A stretch of 64,000 nucleotides of DNA from Marinobacterium sp. (GTDB lineage Bacteria; Pseudomonadota; Gammaproteobacteria; Pseudomonadales; Balneatricaceae): the NCBI GenBank assembly GCA_030602245.1, contig JAUWAC010000007.1, forward strand, positions 1 through 64,000, written 5' to 3'. Of the stretch, positions 25,056-34,658 are shown piece after piece. Numbering within the stretch: position 1 is the stretch's first letter; every line of letters begins with the position of its first letter. Below the pieces are notes generated by a model. The model made no database searches and was not told where the DNA came from. It worked only from the letters and a program-made list of their open reading frames with translations. The translations under genes and the position numbers were made by a program.

Positions 25056-27962
25056 ATGATCGACACACTGCGCCTGCGCGTGCCGGAAGCACTGCGCCCC
25101 TGTCTGGAGCAGAACTGGAACCGGATTGAGGCGGCGGTGTCGGCCTGTGCGCCGTTGCCGCCCTCGCTCACCGAGGATCTGCCGGTGCTGCTGATCGGCA
25201 GCGACTACCTCTGCGAGCAGCTGCAGCGACAGCCCGGCTTGCTGAGTGAGCTGATCGACGCCGGGGATCTGCTGCGCCGCTACGAACCGGGCGAGTTGCG
25301 CCGCGCCGCCAGCGCGTATCTGCCCGGCTGCGACAGCGAGGCGGAGCTGCAGCGTCGTCTGCGCGTGTTCCGACGGCGCGAGATGGTGCGGATCATCTGG
25401 CGCGATCTGAGCCGGCGTGCCGACCTGGCCGAGACCACCGCCACCCTGTCGGATCTGGCCGATGCGCTGATCGACCTGGCGCTTGAATGGCTGCACACCG
25501 ATGCGGTGCGGCGCTGGGGGCGGCCGATGGGTATCGATGCCACGGGGCAGCGTGTCGAACAACGTCTGGTCGTGCTCGGCATGGGCAAGCTCGGTGCCCA
25601 TGAACTGAACCTGTCCTCCGATATCGACCTGATCTTTGCCTACCCCGAAAATGGTGAAACCGATGGCCGCGACAAGACACTGAGCAATCAGGAGTTCTTC
25701 ACCCGGGTCGGCAAGAAGCTGATTCAGGCGCTGGATAACAGCACCGTCGACGGCTTTGTCTTCCGTGTCGACATGCGGCTGCGTCCGTTCGGAAGCGTGG
25801 GGCCGCTGGCCTGCAGTTTCGATGCGATGGAGACCTACTATCAGGATCAGGGCCGCGAGTGGGAGCGTTACGCGATGGTCAAGGCGCGTGTGGTCGCCGG
25901 CGACCAGCAGGCCGGTGCCGAGCTGCTGGCGCAGCTGCGCCCGTTCGTCTATCGCAAATACATCGATTTCAGTGCGTTTGAATCGCTGCGCGAGATGAAG
26001 GCGCTGATCAATCGCGAAGTGAAGCTGAAAAATCGCGACCAGAACGTCAAACTCGGCGCCGGCGGTATCCGGGAGGTGGAGTTTATCGCGCAGGCGTTTC
26101 AGCTGATCCGTGGCGGTCGCGACCCGCGCCTGCAGCAGCGCGAGCTGAACCGGATACTGCCGCTGCTGCCCGAGTGTGTCGGCATGCCGCAGGAGGTGGT
26201 CGATGACCTGCTCGCGGCCTACCGGTTTCTGCGTGACACCGAACATGCGCTGCAGGCGGTGGCCGACCGCCAGACCCAGGAGCTGCCGCGTGACGAGATC
26301 GGCCGGGCCCGGCTGGCCTTTGTCATGGGGTGCGACGACTGGCAGCAGTTCAGCGCGCGACTGCAGGGGTATCGGGACACGGTATCCCGCCACTTTGCCG
26401 ACGTCATCGCGCCGGTGCAGGAGGAGGCGCCCGGCTCCGATGCGGCCCGGCAGAGCGCCGACTGGCACGCGCTTTGGGATGCTGAGCTGGCCACAGAGCC
26501 GGCCGAACGCTACCTGAGCGAGCTGGGCTTCGGGGAGCCGGCGCGGGCGCTGCAACAGCTGCGTGATCTGCAGCAGCAGCGCACCGTGCAGATGCTGCAA
26601 CAGGTTGGTCAGGAGCGGCTGCAGGCGGTACTGCCGCGGCTGTTGCAGGCGGTGGGCGAGGTCGACAACCCGGAACTGACGCTGGAGCGCGTGCTGCTGC
26701 TGATTCAGGCGGTGCTGCGCCGTTCCGCCTATCTGGTGCTGCTGGCGGAAAACCCGGGGGCGCTGAAGCAGCTGGTGCGGCTGTGCTCGGCCAGTCACTG
26801 GTTCGCTGAGCAGATTTCGCGCCAGCCCGGGCTGCTCGACGAGCTGATCGATCCGCGCACGCTGTACGCCCCGCCGGACAAGGCGCGTCTCAAGGATGAG
26901 CTGCGCCAGCTGATGCTGCGGATTCCCGAGGATGACACCGAGCAGCTGATGGAAGCGCTGCGCTATTACAAGCATGCGCATGTGCTGCGGGTGGCGGCCT
27001 CCGATATCACCGGCGCGCTGCCGCTGATGAAGGTCAGCGACTATCTGACCTGGCTGGCCGAAACGGTGCTCGATGCGGTACTGGAGATCGCGTGGCGCGA
27101 CCTGACCGCCAAGTACGGGGTGCCGCAGCGTGTCGAGGGCGAGCCCTGTGATCCTGACTTCATCATCGTCGGCTACGGCAAGCTGGGCGGGATCGAGCTG
27201 TCCTACGGCTCCGATCTGGATCTGGTCTTTATTCACGATGCCGATGCCAATCTGATGACCCGCGGCGGTCAGCGTGAATTGCCCAATCAGGTGTTCTTCA
27301 CCCGACTCGGGCAGCGCATCATCCATATTCTCAATACGCTGACGCCGTCCGGGCAGCTGTACGAGGTCGACATGCGGCTGCGTCCGTCCGGTAACTCAGG
27401 GCTGCTGGTGACATCGCTGAATGCGTTTGAGCAGTACCAGCAGAAAGAAGCCTGGACCTGGGAACATCAGGCGCTGGTGCGGGCCCGGGCGGTCAGTGGC
27501 AGCGAGCGCGTGATCGAGAAGTTCCTGCGGGTGCGCGAGACGATTCTGGGGCGCGAACGGGAGGTGGAAACGCTGCGCACCGAGGTCCGCGAGATGCGCG
27601 AGAAGATGCGTCAGCAGCTTGGCACATCGCCGGCCAAAGAAGAGCAGCAGTTCCACCTCAAGCAGGATCGCGGTGGTCTGGTCGATATCGAGTTCATGGT
27701 GCAATACCTGGTGCTGGCGCATGCCCACCGGGAGCCGGCGCTGATGACCTATACCGACAACATCCGCATTCTGGAGTCGATCGAGGCCGCCGGGCTGATG
27801 TCCCCGGAGCAGGCGGAAGAGCTGCGCGACATCTATAAGGCCTATCGGGCGTTCGGCCATCGTCAGACGCTGCAGAACCAGCCGACCGTCGTCAGCGGCG
27901 ACCAGATGACGGAGTACCGCGAGCGGATCAGCAGGCGCTGGCGGGAGTTGATGGAAGTCTGA
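25056..27962 (+). CDS. glnE: Bifunctional glutamine-synthetase adenylyltransferase/adenylyl-removing enzyme
   Basis: 968 residues, near the usual 945-960. It adenylylates and deadenylylates glutamine synthetase in response to PII and glutamine. Two nucleotidyltransferase domains are recognised: the N-terminal removing domain with LSSDIDLIFAYP (about 187-198) and the C-terminal adenylyltransferase with SYGSDLDLVFIHD (about 716-728). Each has the Asp-x-Asp metal pair. They are joined by the regulatory helical part, and the PII-type GlnD_UR_UTase helical bundles follow each. It stands alone with a rho-independent terminator. Confidence 0.97.
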   Translation: MIDTLRLRVPEALRPCLEQNWNRIEAAVSACAPLPPSLTEDLPVLLIGSDYLCEQLQRQPGLLSELIDAGDLLRRYEPGELRRAASAYLPGCDSEAELQRRLRVFRRREMVRIIWRDLSRRADLAETTATLSDLADALIDLALEWLHTDAVRRWGRPMGIDATGQRVEQRLVVLGMGKLGAHELNLSSDIDLIFAYPENGETDGRDKTLSNQEFFTRVGKKLIQALDNSTVDGFVFRVDMRLRPFGSVGPLACSFDAMETYYQDQGREWERYAMVKARVVAGDQQAGAELLAQLRPFVYRKYIDFSAFESLREMKALINREVKLKNRDQNVKLGAGGIREVEFIAQAFQLIRGGRDPRLQQRELNRILPLLPECVGMPQEVVDDLLAAYRFLRDTEHALQAVADRQTQELPRDEIGRARLAFVMGCDDWQQFSARLQGYRDTVSRHFADVIAPVQEEAPGSDAARQSADWHALWDAELATEPAERYLSELGFGEPARALQQLRDLQQQRTVQMLQQVGQERLQAVLPRLLQAVGEVDNPELTLERVLLLIQAVLRRSAYLVLLAENPGALKQLVRLCSASHWFAEQISRQPGLLDELIDPRTLYAPPDKARLKDELRQLMLRIPEDDTEQLMEALRYYKHAHVLRVAASDITGALPLMKVSDYLTWLAETVLDAVLEIAWRDLTAKYGVPQRVEGEPCDPDFIIVGYGKLGGIELSYGSDLDLVFIHDADANLMTRGGQRELPNQVFFTRLGQRIIHILNTLTPSGQLYEVDMRLRPSGNSGLLVTSLNAFEQYQQKEAWTWEHQALVRARAVSGSERVIEKFLRVRETILGREREVETLRTEVREMREKMRQQLGTSPAKEEQQFHLKQDRGGLVDIEFMVQYLVLAHAHREPALMTYTDNIRILESIEAAGLMSPEQAEELRDIYKAYRAFGHRQTLQNQPTVVSGDQMTEYRERISRRWRELMEV

Positions 27963-27977
27963 TCGGGAGTCGCATCA

Positions 27978-28007
27978 AAAAAGCCGGGGCAGTCGCTCCG
28001 GCTTTTT
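27978..28007. terminator. Rho-independent terminator between glnE and ilvE
   Basis: AAAAAGCCGG (27978-27987) and CCGGCTTTTT (27998-28007) around a 10-base loop. With A runs on one side and T runs on the other it should end both convergent transcripts. Confidence 0.85.
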
Positions 28008-28022
28008 CGTCTCGGCGGGGGC

Positions 28023-29018
28023 TCAGACCTTCAGCAGCCAACCGTGGCTGTCTTCAGCGCGGCCCCACTGGATGTTGTTCAGAGCCGTGCGCAGCCTGAC
28101 TGTGGTGTCACCGATGCCGCCATTGCCAACGGCATACTCCTTGCCGTGGTGGATCAGCGTGCCGACCGGCGCCAGGACCGCCGCGGTGCCGGACAGGGCT
28201 GCTTCACAGCCGGGCCGTACCGCGCGCTCCAGCAGTTCGTCGACGCAGAGGTCGCGTTCGGAAACCGTCATGCCCAGATCGCGGGCGATGGTCAGGATCG
28301 AGTCGCGGGTGACGCCGTGCAGGAAGCTCTCGTCCAGCGCCTTGGTGATGATCTCGTTGCCATCGATCAGCAGGAAGTTGGCCGCGCCGGTTTCCTGTAC
28401 GTCGCCACCGGGGCAGAACAGTACCTGATCGGCCTTGTACTCAGCTTTGGCTTTCATCGTCGGGCGCAGCGCACCGGCGTAGTTGCCGCCACTCTTGATC
28501 ATGCCCATGTGCGGCGGGCAGCGCATGCCGGAGTCGTCGACCAGCAGGCGCAGTGCCTTGTCGCCACCGGCGAAGTAGTCACCCACCGGTGACAGCAGAA
28601 TGTAGAGGCAGGAGGTCACGGAGGGCACGGCGGCCTTGCCGATCGCCGGCTCGGTGCCGATATGGGTCGGGCGGATATACATCGAACCCGGCGGCTGCGG
28701 CACGTCGCTGGCGAAGCGCTTGACGATGTCGATGATCATCTGCGATACGGCCGCCTTGTCGATCTCCGGCAGCGCCAGCAGGTGAGAGCTCTGCGCGAAC
28801 CGCTCCACGTTGCGATCCATGCGGAAAATGTTGACCGACCCGTCCTCGTGGCGGAATGCCTTCAGGCCCTCGAAGCAGGTACTGGAGTAGTGCAGCACAT
28901 GGGCGCCCGGGTGCAGCGTCAGGCTGTCGCTGGAGACGATCTCGCGCTCGCTCCAGTGCGAACCGTCGAACCAGGAGATTGCCATTTCAGGCATGAATAC
29001 GGAGCCGAACGCGGACAT
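28023..29018 (-). CDS. ilvE: Branched-chain amino-acid aminotransferase
   Basis: 331 residues. PLP-dependent class IV transaminase acting on Val, Leu and Ile and their oxo acids. Fold-type IV markers are CFEGLKAFR, MYIRPTHIGTE, the PLP Lys in MIKSGGNYAGAL, 'VQETGAANFLLI' and the substrate-binding SGTAAVLAPVG. It belongs to the longer eukaryote-like BCAT form rather than the 309-residue E. coli IlvE. Together with ilvD it covers two late steps of branched-chain synthesis, though they lie far apart here. Confidence 0.93.
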   Translation of the reverse strand: MSAFGSVFMPEMAISWFDGSHWSEREIVSSDSLTLHPGAHVLHYSSTCFEGLKAFRHEDGSVNIFRMDRNVERFAQSSHLLALPEIDKAAVSQMIIDIVKRFASDVPQPPGSMYIRPTHIGTEPAIGKAAVPSVTSCLYILLSPVGDYFAGGDKALRLLVDDSGMRCPPHMGMIKSGGNYAGALRPTMKAKAEYKADQVLFCPGGDVQETGAANFLLIDGNEIITKALDESFLHGVTRDSILTIARDLGMTVSERDLCVDELLERAVRPGCEAALSGTAAVLAPVGTLIHHGKEYAVGNGGIGDTTVRLRTALNNIQWGRAEDSHGWLLKV

Positions 29019-29354
29019 AACTGACCATCCTACCTACGAGTGAACGAGACGATTTCTCACGCCGGCGCGAGTGCCCGGCCGGGCATGAGCGAGCAAGAGT
29101 GTAGATTGTATGCATCCGGGCGAAAAATGGAATTGCCCGCACGCAAATGCCGATGCTATTTGCCCCGCCGATCCGTCAGGCCGCGGCCTGCTGGCGCCGG
29201 GTGGCGGAGCCGGGTCCTGCGCTCGGCGCATGACGACTGTCATTGTAGGGCCTGGCGGCGGAGCGGAATATCCAGCAACGGCGTAATTGTTTATCATGGG
29301 CGCCATTTCAGCGCATGGCGCCGGGCGGCGCAGTAACAGGGGCGGACAGGGGCT
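29019..29354. other. Divergent intergenic region upstream of the envelope locus
   Basis: 336 bases with no believable gene. It should carry the ilvE promoter (minus) and the first promoter of the envelope locus (plus). Within it, GGCGCCAT (29299-29306) and ATGGCGCC (29315-29322) form an 8-bp stem in what would be the leader of the next gene; TATCAT at 29292-29297 is a possible -10. Nothing else stands out. Confidence 0.45.
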
Positions 29355-30239
29355 TTGACGCGGATTCTGATTGTCAGTGACGGCAAGAGCGGGCATCTGA
29401 ACCAGTCACTCGGGCTGGCTCAAGCACTGCGCGCGCGGCGCTCGGAGGTGACGCTCGGGCAGACCTCGCCGCTGACGCCGCGACAGGCGTGGCTGAGCCT
29501 CATGACGGGCCGTGTGCCCATGGGGCTTGATCGGCCAGCGCTGCTGGTCGGCGCCGGCCATGCGACGCACCTGACACTGCTGGCGCTGAAGCGCTGCTGG
29601 GGTGTGCCGGCGGTGGTACTGATGAAGCCGAGCCTGCCGCTGAGACTGTTCGATCTCTGTCTGATCCCGGAGCATGATGCCCCCCCGTCGCGGGCCAACG
29701 TGATGGCGACCCGTGGCGCACTGAACCGCATGCAGCCGGCGGCGAAGGTCCCCGGCAGTGGCATGATCCTGATCGGCGGGCCGTCGCGCAACAGCGGCTG
29801 GCAGGAAGCACGCCTGCTGGAGCAACTGCGCGCACTGGTGCGGCGCGACCCGCGCCCGTGGCGACTGACCACATCGCGGCGGACGCCGGCATCGACGCTG
29901 GCGCAACTGGCACGACTGGAGGGTGTCGAGCTGTTTCCGGTGGATAGCACCGGCCCCGGCTGGCTGCCCGATCAGCTGGCCACGACGGAGCAGTGCTGGG
30001 TCACCGAAGACAGTGTGTCGATGATCTACGAGGCGCTGACCGCGGGCTGTGCGGTCGGCGCACTGGAGGTGCCCTGGCAGCGCAAGGGGCGCCTGTACCG
30101 AGGATTGCAACAGCTGAAGCAGCGTGGACTGCTGACGGCGTATCCGCAGTGGTCGGGGGCGCCGCTGCAGGCGCCGGCGGAAGGGTTCAACGAGTCGGCA
30201 CGCTGTGCCGAGGCAATTTTGAAAAGAGGATGGTTATGA
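29355..30239 (+). CDS. ELM1-family (GT-B-like) protein of the envelope locus
   Basis: 294 residues, TTG start with AGGGG seven bases upstream. The N-terminus [22 protein letters not shown], then [15 protein letters not shown] and [13 protein letters not shown], match the bacterial branch of the 'mitochondrial fission ELM1' family, whose fold is that of a GT-B glycosyltransferase. Near the C-terminus [20 protein letters not shown] recalls the donor-binding loop of such enzymes. No signal peptide. It overlaps the TviB-type gene by ATGA, which ties it to the polysaccharide locus. A glycosyltransferase-like role is inferred; no activity is established that I can cite. Confidence 0.7.
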   Translation: MTRILIVSDGKSGHLNQSLGLAQALRARRSEVTLGQTSPLTPRQAWLSLMTGRVPMGLDRPALLVGAGHATHLTLLALKRCWGVPAVVLMKPSLPLRLFDLCLIPEHDAPPSRANVMATRGALNRMQPAAKVPGSGMILIGGPSRNSGWQEARLLEQLRALVRRDPRPWRLTTSRRTPASTLAQLARLEGVELFPVDSTGPGWLPDQLATTEQCWVTEDSVSMIYEALTAGCAVGALEVPWQRKGRLYRGLQQLKQRGLLTAYPQWSGAPLQAPAEGFNESARCAEAILKRGWL

Positions 30240-31519
30240 GTCTGCCGACACTGGATCAGATCCACATTGGCATCATCGGGCTGGGCTATGTCGGGCTGCC
30301 ACTGGCGGTTGAGTTCGGCAAGCATTACCCGGTGGTCGGCTTCGACATCAGCCGTGAGCGCATTGCCGAGCTTGAGGCGGGCCACGACAGCACGCTCGAG
30401 GTCGAGGACGAGATGCTCGCGGCTGCGAGCCGACTGAGCTTCAGTGCTGATCCGGAAGCGCTGCGCGCGTGCAACGTCTATATCGTCACCGTACCGACAC
30501 CGATCAGCGGCCAGAAACAGCCGGATCTCACGCCGCTTCTGAAAGCGTCTGAGACGCTGGGCGGGTTGGTCAGCCGCGGCGACATCGTCATCTACGAATC
30601 GACCGTGTACCCCGGAGCCACCGAAGAAGACTGCATCCCGGTGATCGAACGTCACTCCGGACTGCGCTTCAATGAGGACTTCTTCGCCGGTTACAGCCCT
30701 GAGCGAATCAATCCGGGCGACAAGGAGCATCGAGTCACCACGATCAAGAAAGTCACCTCCGGATCGACGCCCGAGGTCGCGGATCTGGTCGATGCGCTCT
30801 ACCGCTCGATCATCACCGCCGGCACCCACAAGGCAAGCAGCATCCGCGTTGCTGAAGCGGCCAAGGTGATCGAGAACACGCAGCGTGATCTGAATATCGC
30901 GCTGGTCAATGAGCTGGCAATTATCTTCAACAAGCTGGGCATCGATACCGAAGAGGTTCTGGAAGCCGCCGGCACCAAATGGAACTTCCTGCCCTTCCGG
31001 CCCGGCCTGGTGGGCGGCCACTGTATTGGCATCGACCCCTATTATCTGACCTACAAGGCGCAGTCCGTCGGCTACATCCCGGACGTGATCCTCGCCGGGC
31101 GACGCATCAACAGCAATATGGGGGCCTACGTTGCCGACGAGATGGTCAAGGCGATGCTCAAACGTCGCATTCATGTTGCCGGCAGTCGAATTCTGATTCT
31201 GGGGCTGACGTTCAAGGAAAACTGTCCGGACCTGCGCAACACCCGCGTCATCGATATCGTACAGGCGCTGCGCGAATACGGTGCCGAAGTGGATGTCTAT
31301 GATCCCTGGGTCGACCCCCAGGAGGCCGGTGACGAGTATGGTATCGAGCCGCTGACTACGGTGCCGGAGGGCACCTACGACGGCATCATGCTTGCTGTAG
31401 CCCACCGCGAGTTTCGTGCTCTGGGGGCCGAATCGATCCGGCGCTGGGGCAAGCCTGAGCATCTGCTGTATGACCTCAAGTATGTGCTGCCGGCGGATGC
31501 GGTGGATCTGAGGTTGTGA
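30236..31519 (+). CDS. tviB: UDP-N-acetylhexosamine 6-dehydrogenase (TviB/WbpO type)
   Basis: 427 residues. Oxidises C6 of UDP-GlcNAc or UDP-GalNAc to the uronic acid with two NAD+. The Rossmann motif is [19 protein letters not shown]; catalytic residues include the Cys in [12 protein letters not shown] and the Lys in [27 protein letters not shown] separates this group from UDP-glucose dehydrogenases. Start at ATG 30236 with AGAGGA upstream; the frame is open much further but out of family. The usual follow-on epimerase of Vi-type pathways (TviC) is not adjacent. Confidence 0.88.
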   Translation: MSLPTLDQIHIGIIGLGYVGLPLAVEFGKHYPVVGFDISRERIAELEAGHDSTLEVEDEMLAAASRLSFSADPEALRACNVYIVTVPTPISGQKQPDLTPLLKASETLGGLVSRGDIVIYESTVYPGATEEDCIPVIERHSGLRFNEDFFAGYSPERINPGDKEHRVTTIKKVTSGSTPEVADLVDALYRSIITAGTHKASSIRVAEAAKVIENTQRDLNIALVNELAIIFNKLGIDTEEVLEAAGTKWNFLPFRPGLVGGHCIGIDPYYLTYKAQSVGYIPDVILAGRRINSNMGAYVADEMVKAMLKRRIHVAGSRILILGLTFKENCPDLRNTRVIDIVQALREYGAEVDVYDPWVDPQEAGDEYGIEPLTTVPEGTYDGIMLAVAHREFRALGAESIRRWGKPEHLLYDLKYVLPADAVDLRL

Positions 31520-31556
31520 TGCGCAACAGCGATCAACCCGGCCGGGAGATGGCGGC

Positions 31557-32675
31557 GTGAAGGTCGTTCAGGTACTGCCGGCACTGGATGGTGGCGGGGT
31601 GGAAAAAGGTACGCTCGAAGTTGCGCGTTACCTGGTTCAGCATGGCCATGAATCCGTCGTGATCTCGGCCGGTGGCCGGCTGGTACAAACGTTGGAGCAG
31701 GAAGGCAGTCGTCATGTTGGCTGGGATATGGGACGCAAAACCCCGTGGACCTTCCGTCATGTATTTGCACTGAGGCGCTGGCTGCTCCAGGAGAGGCCCG
31801 ACATTCTGCATCTGCGCTCGCGCATGCCCGCGTGGGTCTGCTGGTTGGCCTGGCGCGGGCTGCCGGTTGAAACGCGCCCGCATCTGGTCACGACGGTGCA
31901 CGGGCTGTACTCGACCGGGCGCTATAGCAGCATTATGTGCCGTGGTGAGCGGGTGATCGCCGTGTCCAGAACGGTGGACGCCTATATTCGCCAGCACTAT
32001 CCGGAAACCGACCCGGCACGGATTCGGCTGATCTACCGTGGTGTCGATGCGCAGGAATTTCCCCGCGGGTATCAACCGCAGAGGCGCTGGCTGGAACAAT
32101 GGCAGGCGCAGTACCCCCATCTGGCGGGGCAAAAGCTGCTGACCCTGCCCGGGCGGCTGACACGACTGAAAGGACACGGGCGATTCCTCGAGCTGATCGC
32201 ATGCCTGCGCAACAACGGGGTGCCTGTGCACGGACTGATCGTCGGTGGCGAAGATCCGAAACGCCGTCAATATGCACAGGAGCTGTACCAGCAGGTCGAG
32301 GCGTTGGGGCTGTCAGATGCCGTGACGTTTACCGGCGCGCGACGCGATATCCGTGACATTTATGCCATCTCCGATCTAGTATTATCACTGTCGACCAAGC
32401 CTGAGTCGTTCGGTCGCACGGTGCTTGAGGCTTTGAGTATCGGTACGCCGGTGGCAGGTTACGATCACGGCGGTGTCGGTGAAATCCTCAGCGCGCTGTA
32501 TCCACAGGGGGCGGTACCGCTGGAGGCGCCGATCCCGATACTGGCAGAACGGATTCAGGCGCTGTTGTCGCAATCGGGTGGCGAGGCAATCAAAAACAAT
32601 CGTTTCACCTTGTCCGCGATGCTCGAAAATACGCTGGCGGTGTATAAAGAGCTATTGGCGGTTAATGAATATTAA
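31557..32675 (+). CDS. Family-4 glycosyltransferase
   Basis: 372 residues, GTG start. GT-B fold: N-terminal domain with VVQVLPALDGGGVEKGTLEVA, and a C-terminal donor domain with LPGRLTRLKGHGRFLELI, DIRDIYAISDLVLS and the E-x7-E retaining motif in KPESFGRTVLEALSIGTPV. It probably adds a sugar to LPS core or to a polymer precursor at the inner face of the membrane. Acceptor and donor cannot be named. It overlaps the next gene (O-antigen ligase) by 11 bases. Confidence 0.85.
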   Translation: MKVVQVLPALDGGGVEKGTLEVARYLVQHGHESVVISAGGRLVQTLEQEGSRHVGWDMGRKTPWTFRHVFALRRWLLQERPDILHLRSRMPAWVCWLAWRGLPVETRPHLVTTVHGLYSTGRYSSIMCRGERVIAVSRTVDAYIRQHYPETDPARIRLIYRGVDAQEFPRGYQPQRRWLEQWQAQYPHLAGQKLLTLPGRLTRLKGHGRFLELIACLRNNGVPVHGLIVGGEDPKRRQYAQELYQQVEALGLSDAVTFTGARRDIRDIYAISDLVLSLSTKPESFGRTVLEALSIGTPVAGYDHGGVGEILSALYPQGAVPLEAPIPILAERIQALLSQSGGEAIKNNRFTLSAMLENTLAVYKELLAVNEY

Positions 32676-33867
32676 CGCTCTTTTATTTGTATTGACTGGG
32701 ATTGGATTTTTAATGATCAGGGATTTTTTCCTTTGGTATGAAAGAAAAATAATTATATTTCCATTTTTAATTATTGTGCTGTTCGGCCTTGGGCGAGCAC
32801 TTGGGAATGTATCTCTTTTTCTATATGTCGTTGCAGGGAGCATATGCCTAGCATACGCGATAAATGCTGGTCGCGACTTTCTTCGCGATCGAGTGGTAGC
32901 AGTTTACATCATTTTTTCATTCTTGCTGCTTGCTAATCTGGTTGCCAACTTTGATAAAGTGGAATTGGGTGAATATGCTGTTTTTTGGCTCTCGACATTA
33001 ACTTTCATATTTATGTATATATGGAAAGGATCGGTAGAGTTTGCGCAGGTCGGAAGGGCCGTTTTGTTAATACTGGCTTTTAGATTGGGTATGGCAGCAT
33101 ATGACTACTCTGGATTGCTTTTCGAAAAGGCGTGGCGCGCTGCTGTTGATGTTAATGTCATGTCACTGGCGATGATGTTGCCGTTGGTTTTTTTGATAGA
33201 GCGGCGATGGCAGCGATATGCGATTCTGTTCCTGGGCTTTCTGGCACTCCTGTTTGCCGATAGTCGAACGGAGCTGGTTGCAGCTTCAGTCGCTGTCATG
33301 TGTTATGGGGTATTTTTATTCCGTAAGGCTAAGCTTGCTATCGTCGTTACTTTGTCTGTATTGATAACGTTTTTTTCCGCTCACCTATGGGGAATTTCAC
33401 ATGGGTGGTACGATTATAACGACGTTGTCAGGTTCTTATCTAAACTATCAACTACCCGGACAGACCTGTGGCTGGCGGCGTGGAGCCATCAGCCTGATAA
33501 TATACTGATAGGTGGTGGGTTGGAGCAGAGCGCAGAAACGATAAAAGGCTTTCCTCCAAAACATCTCCATAATGTGTTGCTGGAGTTGTATTGGGAGCTT
33601 GGTATTTCAGGGTTTATAGCTCTGGTTTTACTGACAGTTTTCGCCCTTTCTGGGATTGTTGATTTCTATCGTTCTGAAAACTCGATCGGGCGTAAAGCAT
33701 ATGCGGTCCTGCTATCTCTTCTTGTGTCCGTTTTTATCGGGTGTCTGCTGGATAAGGGCATGAACAGTGTCTATTTTAGTTTTTTCTATTTTTCCCTATT
33801 AGGGATCATTTGGCAGTTGAAACGTCGCAAAGATAGCTCTTTTGGATTTTCATATGGAGTATCATAG
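32665..33867 (+). CDS. O-antigen ligase/polymerase family membrane protein (WaaL or Wzy)
   Basis: 400 residues with about ten to twelve membrane segments. A large periplasmic loop lies before the last segments. The Wzy_C pattern is present: DSRTELVAA in the middle and KHLHNVLLELYWELGISGF near residue 300, whose His-Asn and Glu-Leu-Gly are conserved in ligases. These proteins join undecaprenyl-linked glycan to lipid A-core or polymerise repeats. ATG at 32665 is within the upstream gene. Base composition is far more AT-rich than around it, and codon use is different, so a transferred origin is likely. Ligase versus polymerase is not resolvable. Confidence 0.8.
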   Translation: MNINALLFVLTGIGFLMIRDFFLWYERKIIIFPFLIIVLFGLGRALGNVSLFLYVVAGSICLAYAINAGRDFLRDRVVAVYIIFSFLLLANLVANFDKVELGEYAVFWLSTLTFIFMYIWKGSVEFAQVGRAVLLILAFRLGMAAYDYSGLLFEKAWRAAVDVNVMSLAMMLPLVFLIERRWQRYAILFLGFLALLFADSRTELVAASVAVMCYGVFLFRKAKLAIVVTLSVLITFFSAHLWGISHGWYDYNDVVRFLSKLSTTRTDLWLAAWSHQPDNILIGGGLEQSAETIKGFPPKHLHNVLLELYWELGISGFIALVLLTVFALSGIVDFYRSENSIGRKAYAVLLSLLVSVFIGCLLDKGMNSVYFSFFYFSLLGIIWQLKRRKDSSFGFSYGVS

Positions 33868-33875
33868 GGGGCACT

Positions 33876-34565
33876 ATGATGGGGCGAAAGATTCTATTTC
33901 TCGGCGACTGTAATACGTTGGGAGTTGGTATCGAGAAAGGTAATAGTTACCCTGATCTGGTTAGTGCCAGCATTGGTTATGATGGTTTCAATACAGGAAT
34001 GGCCATGCTTACCACCCGAGAAGGGAAGAGGGTTTTTCAGGATCGCTATGGTGAAGATATCAGCATAGTAACGGTTCAGTTCGGCTTGGTCGACTCTTGG
34101 GTGACCGTGGCCAAAGCGCCTTATGTACTGTATTACCCGGATGGAAAGCTACGCAAAATTGGACGTAAGTTTGCTAAAAAATATAAAAAGATTGCTAAAA
34201 GACTGTCATTAGGAAGGTTTTTTGGAGAGGCGTGCGTTGTTGAGATTGATGAGTACATAAGCAATATAAAAGAAATTATTGAGGCGACTAAAGGTGTGGT
34301 GTTGCTCATTGAAACTTCGCCTAATAAAGATCTCCCCAGGAATGTTAAAATAGAAGAGTATAACGCCGCTTTAAAGGTTCTGTCAGATCAGTACTCAAAC
34401 GTTTATATAGTTGAAACCTATCATGATCTCAAAGCTATGCTGGACGATTATGTGCATGAAGATGGAACTCATTTAAATGAAGCCGGCCATGCGCTGGTGG
34501 CGAGCAAGGTGGTGCATGTTCTGTCGGCGGTTCCAGGCATAGAGTCTTCATTCACGTATCAGTAA
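33876..34565 (+). CDS. SGNH/GDSL-like protein with Cys in place of the nucleophile Ser
   Basis: 229 residues, no signal peptide. Block I reads FLGDCNTLGVG, where SGNH hydrolases have GDS; block III resembles VQFGLVDSW and block V is DGTHLNEAGHAL with the catalytic Asp and His. The fold therefore looks retained with Ser9-10 position changed to Cys. Lys-rich segment 110-130 (FAKKYKKIAKRL). SGNH proteins in polysaccharide loci often act on acyl groups of sugars. With Cys the activity could be altered or absent. Composition is AT-rich as in the ligase gene, 8 bases upstream. GGGGG lies before the ATG. Confidence 0.75.
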   Translation: MMGRKILFLGDCNTLGVGIEKGNSYPDLVSASIGYDGFNTGMAMLTTREGKRVFQDRYGEDISIVTVQFGLVDSWVTVAKAPYVLYYPDGKLRKIGRKFAKKYKKIAKRLSLGRFFGEACVVEIDEYISNIKEIIEATKGVVLLIETSPNKDLPRNVKIEEYNAALKVLSDQYSNVYIVETYHDLKAMLDDYVHEDGTHLNEAGHALVASKVVHVLSAVPGIESSFTYQ

Positions 34566-34658
34566 CGTGCTGGAATCGTTCGCGAGCGATCAGGAAGGGG
34601 CGGCGGCTACAGCCTGACCCTGTTTTCAGGACCGGCTAGTATAGGCAGGGACATAAAA

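Noticed and set aside
25032-27326. 764-codon open frame antisense to glnE
   Set aside because: It lies wholly opposite a clear GlnE, has low-complexity composition and no recognisable domain. Long antisense frames are expected in GC-rich genes.
34600-34625. JUMPstart/ops-like element before the family-9 transferase
   Set aside because: GGGGCGG matches the first half of the core but the second half (TAGCGTG) does not, so the ops sequence is absent.
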